A stretch of 6,322 nucleotides of DNA from positions 1 through 6,322 of the forward strand of contig CANROV010000117.1 of the NCBI GenBank assembly GCA_947632315.1. Reading direction: 5' to 3'. The notes under the pieces were generated by a model. The model saw nothing but the letters and a program-made list of their open reading frames with translations. It was not told where the DNA came from and did not search any database. The stretch is from Candidatus Gastranaerophilales bacterium. Its GTDB lineage: Bacteria; Cyanobacteriota; Vampirovibrionia; Gastranaerophilales; Gastranaerophilaceae. The position numbers were made by a program, and so were the translations under genes. This document shows positions 1-5,439 of this stretch, one piece after another (positions within the stretch are counted from its first letter, which is position 1; each line of letters starts with the position of its first letter).

Positions 1-1
1 T

Positions 2-73
2 GGGCTTGTGGCGCAGCGGTAGCGCAGGGGACTCATAATCCCTTGGTCGTAGGTTCGAATCCTACCGGGCCCA
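2..73 (+). tRNA. tRNA with anticodon CAT, probably tRNA-Ile2 (lysidine type)
   Basis: A complete cloverleaf folds by eye. The acceptor stem is 2-8 with 66-72 (with two G-T wobbles), the D stem 11-14 with 22-25, the anticodon stem 27-31 with 39-43, and the T stem 49-53 with 61-65 around loop TTCGAAT. The anticodon CAT is at 34-36 in loop CTCATAA. The discriminator is A73 and no CCA is encoded; a T run follows directly and could end transcription. The first base pair is G-C, so this is not the bacterial initiator tRNA, which has an unpaired C1. A C-G fourth acceptor pair and the stretch TTGGTCGTAGGTTCGA resemble bacterial tRNA-Ile2, whose C34 is modified to lysidine by TilS to read ATA. Elongator tRNA-Met remains possible. 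The tRNA call is secure; the amino acid is a judgement from remembered sequences. Confidence 0.93.
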
Positions 74-98
74 TTTTTTAATGCATAAATTTGTCCGA

Positions 99-261
99 GT
101 AAATTTTCACTGGTTGTCCGGAGGTATTTCAAAGCAAAGCTCCAAAACGAAATGATGGTGGATGAACCTGTAAGGGTTAGCCGAGTGAAAATTTGCGAGT
201 GGCATTTTGAAAAGATTTCATAACGAGCAAGTGAAGAACGAGCTTTTCAAGCTTGTATGCC
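99..261. other. Self-complementary intergenic element, possible structured RNA or dispersed repeat
   Basis: This covers most of the gene-free stretch 74-332 between the tRNA and the end of cstA. An 11-bp perfect inverted repeat pairs 101-111 with 184-194. It extends outward by two pairs (99-100 with 195-196) and inward, past a bulged G183, by 112-115 with 179-182. Inside it are two small hairpins, 120-123 with 140-143 and 165-168 with 175-178, giving a three-way-junction shape. A second hairpin follows: 201-205 (GGCAT) with 257-261 (ATGCC), then 207-214 with 243-250 (TTGAAAAG/CTTTTCAA). TTGTCCG occurs twice (91-97, 114-120) and CCGAGT twice (95-100, 181-186). Neither strand shows a U run after the hairpins, so a plain intrinsic terminator is unlikely. 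No known RNA family is recognised. It could be a dispersed intergenic repeat or a small RNA. Confidence 0.35.
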
Positions 262-332
262 TAACGCTGTTCGAAAAATATGCCCAAAAAGTAAATATAT
301 TTCAGAAAAAACAAATCAAAATATAATTAATA

Positions 333-1766
333 TTACTGTTTTTTTAGTTTTGTGAAATAAATTACAAATATTGAAATTAAAGTTACTAATATTGCTGACA
401 TTTTAGAAACAGTATAATCAATATTAAACCCAATTTTTGAATTTAAAATGAAAAATACGGTTATAAAAATATAGAAAAGACCCGGAACAAAAGTCATAAG
501 CCAATTTTTTTTATTTTTATAAAGATAAACAGTAGCATATAAAAAAGTAGGTATAGCTATCAACTGATTAACGAAATTAAAATAACGCCATACAACTGCG
601 AAACTTCCGGCATTCGACTTCGCCCAAACGATAACTGAAATAATTATCAAAGCAATAGGAATCATGATAAGCAATCTGTTTTTAATTTTCACCTGCGGAA
701 GTTTAAACGCTTCACCTAATATCATTCTTAGACCTCTAAGCGCAGTATCGCCGGAGGTAATTGGAAGAACTACAACTGCTATTGTGACAATAAATGCTAA
801 AAAAGGAAATACAAATACATCTGCAATTGTATTTATAACATTAACACTTCCTACAAGGTTAGGAGGAACAATTCCCAGCGAATAAACATGCATAGCACCT
901 GCCGCCCAAATCATGGCGATTAAAGATTCAACGCACATCATCCCGTAAAATACATGCCTGCCCTGTTTTTCATCTTTAATTGTACGAGAGATTATTGTAG
1001 ACTGTGTCGAATGGAATCCCGATAACAATCCGCAGCTTACTGTCATAAAAAACATCGGAATTATATGTATTAAAGAAGGATGCTTATTCAAATGAGTAAA
1101 ATCAATATTTTCAAGTTGTATACCGTGAATAAAAAAGCCAGTTAAAACCAATCCCGTACCAATCAGTAACAAGAAGCCCAAAACAGGATAAAACCTGCCT
1201 ATTATTTTATCGATAGGGAATAATGCAGCAAATATATAATATAAAGCAATAATAATATATATAGAAGTAACAACAGGATTAGACAATGAGAAATCAGTTT
1301 GATTAAAGAATCTTTCAGACATCAAGTCACCTGCAGTATAAACAAAAACGGAAGCTAAAAGAAGGAGCATTACTGATACAACTATTATAAAGAATCTGTA
1401 ATATCCAGAGCCTAAATATTTTTTAATTAATTCTGTAATCTGAGCGCCGTTATTACGTACGGAAAGCATACCGCTGAAATAATCATGGACACCGCCCATA
1501 AGAACACAGCCCAAAGGTATTAATATAAAAGCGACAGGACCGAATAATATTCCCTGGATAGCGCCTAAAATCGGGCCTAAACCTGCTATATTAAGCAGAT
1601 GAATAAGCATGTTTTTATTTTCACTCAACGGAACAAAGTCAACTCCGTCATTAATTTTTTCGGCAGGAGTTTTTTCCTCTGAAATGCCAAATTGATTTTC
1701 GGTATATCTTGAATAAAAAATATACCCTAAAAATAAAATAAATATTCCAATTAAAAATGTTAACAT
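333..1766 (-). CDS. cstA: CstA-family carbon starvation transporter (peptide/pyruvate permease)
   Basis: This is an integral inner-membrane protein of 477 residues with about a dozen hydrophobic segments spread over its whole length. CstA proteins are uptake systems for peptides, and the related BtsT imports pyruvate; the substrate here is not determinable. Family signatures are visible: DGVDFVPL at 40-47, the HLLNIAGLGPILGAIQG block at 56-72, GGVHDYFSGMLS at 91-102, SGFHSTQSTIISR at 249-261, WAAGAMH at 287-293 and PITSGDTALRGLR at 335-347. It is much shorter than the roughly 700-residue E. coli CstA but agrees with shorter family members and looks intact. The start fits the usual CstA N-terminus, yet no Shine-Dalgarno precedes it; a promoter-like element ends 6 bases upstream. 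It lies 31 bases after ppd, so it may be the last operon gene or separately transcribed. A metabolic link to the phosphonate genes is only conjecture. Confidence 0.93.
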   Translation of the reverse strand: MLTFLIGIFILFLGYIFYSRYTENQFGISEEKTPAEKINDGVDFVPLSENKNMLIHLLNIAGLGPILGAIQGILFGPVAFILIPLGCVLMGGVHDYFSGMLSVRNNGAQITELIKKYLGSGYYRFFIIVVSVMLLLLASVFVYTAGDLMSERFFNQTDFSLSNPVVTSIYIIIALYYIFAALFPIDKIIGRFYPVLGFLLLIGTGLVLTGFFIHGIQLENIDFTHLNKHPSLIHIIPMFFMTVSCGLLSGFHSTQSTIISRTIKDEKQGRHVFYGMMCVESLIAMIWAAGAMHVYSLGIVPPNLVGSVNVINTIADVFVFPFLAFIVTIAVVVLPITSGDTALRGLRMILGEAFKLPQVKIKNRLLIMIPIALIIISVIVWAKSNAGSFAVVWRYFNFVNQLIAIPTFLYATVYLYKNKKNWLMTFVPGLFYIFITVFFILNSKIGFNIDYTVSKMSAILVTLISIFVIYFTKLKKQ

Positions 1767-1772
1767 ACAAAT

Positions 1773-1781
1773 ATTATACCA
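1773..1781 (-). promoter_or_regulatory. Extended -10 promoter candidate for cstA
   Basis: On the minus strand the 31-base gap between ppd and cstA contains TGGTATAAT, a perfect TATAAT box preceded by the TGn extension, which can work without a good -35 box. No convincing -35 hexamer is visible at the right distance, as expected for this promoter class. The usual spacing puts the transcription start about 7 bases downstream, on or next to the A of the cstA start codon, implying a leaderless mRNA. In DNA this AT-rich a chance TATAAT is not rare, so the call is tentative. Confidence 0.4.
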
Positions 1782-1797
1782 TTTTATTGAAATATGA

Positions 1798-2913
1798 TTA
1801 TCTTATATATTCAATAAAATTATTTTTATTTTCAACAGGTGATGTTTTAGGCCGTCCGAGGTTATTTCTGGCGCCTATTGAACATTTAACTTCTATTAAA
1901 GATAATTCTTTTTTATTTTTAACAATAGTTAACTCTTTATCTAAATCAATAAAATTATCAACACTGACAGCATATTTATAACCTAACGAATAAGCCAGGC
2001 TCACCATATCGGTTTTATCTAAAGCACTAGGCATACCTCCGACAGTTTCATGAGCATTATTATTGATAATAATATGTTTTAAATTTTTTGGCTGTATTTT
2101 TCCAATAACCGCCATAGCACCCATGTGCATTAAAACAGCGCCATCACCATCTATACACCATATATTTTTTTCAGGTTTATTTATTGCAATTCCAAGCGCT
2201 ATAGAAGAACTATGTCCCATTGAACCAACTGTTAAAAAGTCATATTTATGTGATTGATTATTTGCTTCTCTTATTTCATAAAGTTCTCTTGAAGCTTTAC
2301 CTGTTGTGGATACAATCGGGTCTTCCTGAGAAACATTAACAATATGCCTTATTATTTCTTCTCTTTGCATAGTATATTTATTTTCATAAACAACTTTTTC
2401 TTCATACTCAAAAGCGCCTTTTTTAACAACAAAAGCACAGCATTTACCTGTTTGAAGAATTTTTTCAAATTTATCCATAACGGATTTCAATTCATTAACA
2501 GTTGTTTCTTTTGAAATGACAAAATATTCAACCTGCATAACTTCTAATAATTTTAGAGTTATTTCGCCCTGAAAAATGTGCTGAGGTTCATCTTTAACAT
2601 TTGGTTCACCCCTCCAGCCAATTATAAAAACGGAAGGAATTGCATAGACTTTATCATTTAACAGTGAAACCAACGGATTAATAATATTTCCTTCACCCGA
2701 ATTCTGCATATAGATAACGGGGATTTTGCCTGTTGCCAAGTAATATCCTGCGCCTATTGCACAAGCATTACCTTCATTTGCAGATATAACATGATGATGT
2801 TCATCCGTACCATATTTATTTATAAGGTAATTACAAAGTTGTTTTAATTGTGAATCCGGTACTCCCGAAAAGAAATCTTTATTTAATATTTTAATAAAAT
2901 TATCTATTTGCAT
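1798..2913 (-). CDS. aepY: Phosphonopyruvate decarboxylase
   Basis: A thiamine-diphosphate enzyme of 371 residues, the usual length. It decarboxylates 3-phosphonopyruvate to phosphonoacetaldehyde and CO2, the irreversible step that pulls the unfavourable PEP mutase equilibrium towards phosphonates. The N-terminal pyrimidine-binding domain has the ANEGNA motif (residues 45-50), where E47 is the expected ThDP-activating glutamate, and SGEGN (72-76). The C-terminal ThDP domain carries the GDG...NN motif, GDG at 256-258 and asparagines at 284-286, followed by HETVGG (288-293). The tail NNLGRP (350-355) is typical of phosphonopyruvate decarboxylases rather than sulfopyruvate decarboxylases. The start is 7 bases past the dehydrogenase stop codon and has a strong Shine-Dalgarno. 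The PEP mutase gene in the same operon supports the substrate. The gene is also called ppd. Confidence 0.95.
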   Translation of the reverse strand: MQIDNFIKILNKDFFSGVPDSQLKQLCNYLINKYGTDEHHHVISANEGNACAIGAGYYLATGKIPVIYMQNSGEGNIINPLVSLLNDKVYAIPSVFIIGWRGEPNVKDEPQHIFQGEITLKLLEVMQVEYFVISKETTVNELKSVMDKFEKILQTGKCCAFVVKKGAFEYEEKVVYENKYTMQREEIIRHIVNVSQEDPIVSTTGKASRELYEIREANNQSHKYDFLTVGSMGHSSSIALGIAINKPEKNIWCIDGDGAVLMHMGAMAVIGKIQPKNLKHIIINNNAHETVGGMPSALDKTDMVSLAYSLGYKYAVSVDNFIDLDKELTIVKNKKELSLIEVKCSIGARNNLGRPKTSPVENKNNFIEYIR

Positions 2914-2917
2914 ATAT

Positions 2918-2927
2918 TCCTCACCTT
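2918..2927 (-). promoter_or_regulatory. Ribosome binding site of the phosphonopyruvate decarboxylase gene
   Basis: The minus strand reads AAGGTGAGGA, with GAGG 5 bases before the ATG at 2913. The TGA inside it is the stop codon of the upstream dehydrogenase gene, so ribosomes ending there sit directly on this site. That predicts translational coupling, and it confirms the decarboxylase start. It also means that a phase-off dehydrogenase, which stops about 100 bases earlier, could lower decarboxylase translation. Confidence 0.8.
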
Positions 2928-4000
2928 AAATAAAAGTTTTTTAAATCATTTATATTATTTATTCCATAATCACTTATGTTGAAAATCTCAGCAGTTCCTT
3001 TAAATTTTACATACCAATTAAGAAGCAGATTTATATTTTCTGTCGGGGGGGGGGATTTTATTAAATCAGCAATCTGTTTTATTAAAGCCAATGAATAGGG
3101 GAAATCAGCTTTAAAATATCTTGAATTAAAATCAGGTATATAACCTTTTTTATATTTTACCGAAGGGGTCGTTAAACCTTTAAAGCCTTTAATAGAAGTG
3201 ATTTTTTTTGTTAAATCCTCTATAGTATAAGATTCATAATGTTCTTTTAATGATTTTACGCCTGACAAATCAAAATCTTTTAAACTTTTACAGATATTCT
3301 GGACTTCTTCATCACATTTTAAAAGCAGTTCAGATGATTTATTATCCCATTCTTCATAGAATAAAGGAATATAATCATATACTTTTTCATCATGCCAGTC
3401 TTTAAAAAGCGAATATAATCTGGAGGTATGCAGTATAGAATTAGAAGGAGTTAATGTTAAGTTAAGGAAATTTGGAAGCGGACTGCATTTCATATCAAAT
3501 ATGCCTGCCATAATTTTCGCACAATAATCAGCTTTATCAATAGGGATAGAAGCAACAAATAATTCATTTCTGTATCCTTCAACGCAGACATTTTTTCCGT
3601 ATTCAACAAGTCTTGCAACGGAAGGGAGTCTTTGAAGTCCGAAAATAACACAATTTTTTACTATACTAAAAGCTAATTCTCCACCGCCCAGACCTGGTAT
3701 TATTCCTATTAAAGTATTCGATTTTACATATTTTTTAATTATTTCAGCTGATTGTTTCATCAAAAAAGCAGGAACGGTAACAAAAATCAAATCAGCATTT
3801 TTAAAAGCGAGTTCAGGATTATCCGTCGCAAAATTTATTTCAGCTGATTTTATTATATTATTTTCTTTATCTGAAATTGTTAATTTTTTAGATATTTCCT
3901 TAAATCTTTTTGTAAAAATAATAACATTATGCTTTTTGTCCGCACAATGAAGTGCAAATTGTGTTCCTATGTTTCCTGCCCCAACTATTGTTATATTCAT
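2921..4000 (-). CDS. Octopine/nopaline dehydrogenase family NAD(P) enzyme, phase-variable (ON)
   Basis: A protein of 359 residues with an N-terminal Rossmann fold (MNITIVGAGNIG, GxGxxG at 7-12) and a helical C-terminal domain of the octopine-dehydrogenase type, including TPSNSILHTSRL (184-195), which holds the N and H residues typical of the family. Members reductively join an alpha-keto acid to an amino group, or more simply oxidise/reduce a keto/hydroxy group. The substrate here is unknown. Between PEP mutase and phosphonopyruvate decarboxylase genes, phosphonopyruvate, phosphonoacetaldehyde or 2-aminoethylphosphonate are candidates (inference). Its ATG overlaps the nucleotidyltransferase TGA by 4 bases (ATGA), with AAGAGG 5 bases upstream. 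Codons 316-319 (Ser-Pro-Pro-Pro) consist almost wholly of a run of 10 C. In the present state the frame is open and the C-terminal tail NLLLNWY...YGI...FY is preserved. A shift would remove about 40 residues. Confidence 0.85.
   Translation of the reverse strand: MNITIVGAGNIGTQFALHCADKKHNVIIFTKRFKEISKKLTISDKENNIIKSAEINFATDNPELAFKNADLIFVTVPAFLMKQSAEIIKKYVKSNTLIGIIPGLGGGELAFSIVKNCVIFGLQRLPSVARLVEYGKNVCVEGYRNELFVASIPIDKADYCAKIMAGIFDMKCSPLPNFLNLTLTPSNSILHTSRLYSLFKDWHDEKVYDYIPLFYEEWDNKSSELLLKCDEEVQNICKSLKDFDLSGVKSLKEHYESYTIEDLTKKITSIKGFKGLTTPSVKYKKGYIPDFNSRYFKADFPYSLALIKQIADLIKSPPPTENINLLLNWYVKFKGTAEIFNISDYGINNINDLKNFYLR
3045..3054 (-). repeat. C10 homopolymer in the dehydrogenase gene, phase-variation tract
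   Basis: Ten consecutive C on the coding strand (ten G on the + strand) inside otherwise very AT-rich sequence. With 10 C the dehydrogenase reads through. With 11 C translation would run SPPPDRKYKSAS and stop, giving about 327 residues. With 9 C it would run SPPRQKI and stop, giving about 322 residues. Both off frames therefore end quickly, before the conserved C-terminal segment. Tracts of this length are typical of slipped-strand contingency loci. Confidence 0.85.
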
Positions 4001-4692
4001 AAGAACCTCTTATTTACAGCTTCTAACTCCTCAACAGTATCAATTTCTATAATTTGAGAATCATTAACAGGATGAATTTTTAATTTTAATTTATCTAAAT
4101 TCATATTAACAACATCATCCCAAAATAAACTTTCATATCCTTCCGTATTATAAGTTTTTTCTATTGCTTCAGATAATATTAAACTGTCCTTATCCATAAA
4201 ATAAGATATTCCAACCATATTATAACAGTCAGTTCCATATTTACCGACTCTTGAAATAAATCCGTTTTCAGAAGTTTCAAAAACCCAGTCGGCAGAATAA
4301 CCTTTAACCATTTTTCCGAAATAACAGGAACGATTTAATTCTGTTTTAAAAATTGTAGTATCTGAAATATATAAATCAGCTTCACAAATAAAACAGTCTG
4401 ATTGCTTTAATACATCTTTGGCATAATAAATTGATGAGATATTATTAACTTTTTCATAATCAGGATTTTTTATTATTGAAACATTAGCATATTTATCAGT
4501 CAAATAATTAAATTGTTCACCCAAATAGCCGGCAACAACGTAAATATTACTAGGATTTCTTTGTAATAAAGCATTAATAACAGTTTCAATCATAGGAATA
4601 TTATTTACTTTTATTAAAGGTTTAGGTATTTTTTGCGTCAAAGGGCGCATTCTTGTTCCAAGCCCCGATGCCATTATTATTGCATTTGTCAT
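3997..4692 (-). CDS. LicC/PntC-like nucleotidyltransferase (phosphonate cytidylyltransferase)
   Basis: A soluble sugar-nucleotidyltransferase-fold enzyme of 231 residues, the normal length for LicC/PntC proteins. The nucleotide-binding loop ASGLGTRMRPLTQKIPKPLI spans residues 8-27, with K24 the expected catalytic lysine. The LicC-type segment NNISSIYYA is at 83-91. The metal-binding acidic site is EAD at 104-106, and WDD (191-193) plus EIDTVEEL (216-223) match the C-terminal signature of phosphocholine cytidylyltransferases. LicC activates phosphocholine and PntC activates 2-aminoethylphosphonate as CMP derivatives for attachment to surface glycans or lipids. With PEP mutase in the same operon, a phosphonate substrate is the best inference, but the bound nucleotide and substrate are not proven. 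It begins 3 bases after the methyltransferase stop, with only a weak AAGAAG 8 bases upstream, and overlaps the next gene by 4 bases. Confidence 0.85.
   Translation of the reverse strand: MTNAIIMASGLGTRMRPLTQKIPKPLIKVNNIPMIETVINALLQRNPSNIYVVAGYLGEQFNYLTDKYANVSIIKNPDYEKVNNISSIYYAKDVLKQSDCFICEADLYISDTTIFKTELNRSCYFGKMVKGYSADWVFETSENGFISRVGKYGTDCYNMVGISYFMDKDSLILSEAIEKTYNTEGYESLFWDDVVNMNLDKLKLKIHPVNDSQIIEIDTVEELEAVNKRFL
4006..4011 (-). promoter_or_regulatory. Ribosome binding site of the dehydrogenase gene
   Basis: AAGAGG lies 5 bases before the ATG at 4000, inside the last codons of the nucleotidyltransferase gene. Together with the ATGA stop/start overlap it fixes the dehydrogenase start and indicates coupled translation. 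Confidence 0.75.
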
Positions 4693-4695
4693 GAT

Positions 4696-5428
4696 TTATA
4701 CTTCTTGTTTATATAAGTAACAGTTAAATACATATTCGTTATTCCAATAACCATCTACGGTTGATTTTGTAAATTTTATTCTCATATTGTGTTTTTGGGC
4801 AAATTGTCTAAAAAATTCTTTTGAATAAAATAACTTATTCAAATTTTTATATTTTATTTCATAATCTTTTATATTAGCTTTTCTGAAATTAATAAAACCT
4901 TCTTTTTTTTCAATGTCGTGAATATCTATTAAACCTATAACATATTGCGCTTTATTAAATAATTTTTCTAAGACTGTATTTGCGTAGTTAAAATCCGGAA
5001 AATATGAAAATACACTATTAGACAAAACTGCATCATACTTAGGTATTTCAGATACATTTATTGCTTCAATGCATTTTAAATCAGAAGATTTAATAACTTT
5101 TTTTGCTATATTAATCAATGCATTTGAAAAATCCCCCCCCCCCGACGTTTTTTCCTTCTTTTTGAAATAAGAAGAGATTAGCACCGCTTCCGCAGCCTAT
5201 TTCATAAACACTTTTTATATTTGCAAAATCTTTATCGTTAAAACTTAGTGAAAAGTTTTGCTTTATATCCTCATATTGTTTCATCAATGCATTAATACTT
5301 AATCCGCCGTTGATAACATCAAAACCGTTAGCTCGTTTTAACTCTGCAAATATTTTTTTTATCTCGTTTGATGATAATATTTCGCTGTCTACAGTTCTTT
5401 TATTCCATATATCAAGCCAATTATTCAT
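4696..5428 (-). CDS. Class I SAM-dependent methyltransferase, frameshifted at a G11 tract (phase OFF)
   Basis: Two reading frames together make one methyltransferase. The first part (5428-5114) contains WLDIWNKR near the N-terminus and SAM motif I, VYEIGCGSGANLF, then reaches a run of 11 G and stops about 20 bases later, giving about 105 residues. The second frame resumes at DFSNALINIAKK and continues through KYDAVLSNSVFSYFPD (motif IV region) to the stop at 4696. With 10 G the join reads NVGGGDFSNALI, which places the motif II aspartate at the spacing usual in this fold and yields about 243 residues. The reading ATG is most likely 5428, because GAGGT lies 5 bases before it. The ATG at 5440 overlaps the PEP mutase stop (ATGA) but lacks a ribosome binding site. 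The substrate is unknown; N- or O-methylation of a phosphonate or of the sugar bearing it is an inference from context. A sequencing error in the run cannot be excluded. Confidence 0.82.
5133..5143 (-). repeat. G11 homopolymer in the methyltransferase gene, phase-variation tract
   Basis: Eleven consecutive G on the coding strand (eleven C on the + strand), directly after SAM motif I. With 10 or 13 G the downstream frame is joined. With 11 G the product ends FFKCID then stop. With 12 G it would end IFQMH then stop. The tract is therefore placed where a one-base slip switches the enzyme fully on or off. Confidence 0.87.
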
Positions 5429-5433
5429 TGTAT

Positions 5434-5439
5434 ACCTCA
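5434..5439 (-). promoter_or_regulatory. Ribosome binding site deciding the methyltransferase start
   Basis: TGAGGT, partly formed by the PEP mutase stop codon, sits 5 bases before the ATG at 5428. The other possible ATG at 5440 overlaps this site itself and has nothing SD-like upstream, so 5428 is preferred. Confidence 0.7.

Noticed and set aside
2..73. Initiator tRNA-fMet reading of the CAT tRNA
   Set aside because: The first acceptor pair is G-C rather than the unpaired C-A of bacterial initiators.
152..223. Small + strand open frame (23 codons plus stop) in the intergenic stretch
   Set aside because: No ribosome binding site at usable distance (GGAGGT at 120-125 is too far away), very short, and located inside the folded element.
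201..332. Intrinsic terminator for the minus-strand operon after cstA
   Set aside because: A hairpin exists at 201-261, but no T run follows it on the minus strand, and nothing terminator-like is seen between 262 and 332.
664..885. Plus-strand open frame of 73 codons inside cstA
   Set aside because: Antisense shadow of a well-conserved membrane protein gene, with no recognisable product.
1757..1981. Plus-strand open frame of 74 codons over the ppd end
   Set aside because: Lies antisense to conserved Ppd residues and shows no family motif.
2063..2257. Plus-strand open frame of 64 codons inside ppd
   Set aside because: Complement of the ThDP-binding region of Ppd; shadow.
5133..5143. Programmed ribosomal frameshifting at the G run as the normal expression mode
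   Set aside because: No stimulatory structure or known slippery pattern is evident, and the presence of a second in-frame tract in the same operon fits DNA slippage better. It is not strictly excluded.
4696..5184. Separate gene starting at a GTG at 5184, ahead of the G tract
   Set aside because: The first residues are an out-of-frame reading of SAM motif I of the methyltransferase. There is no ribosome binding site, and the conserved part begins only after the tract, so it is the second half of one gene.
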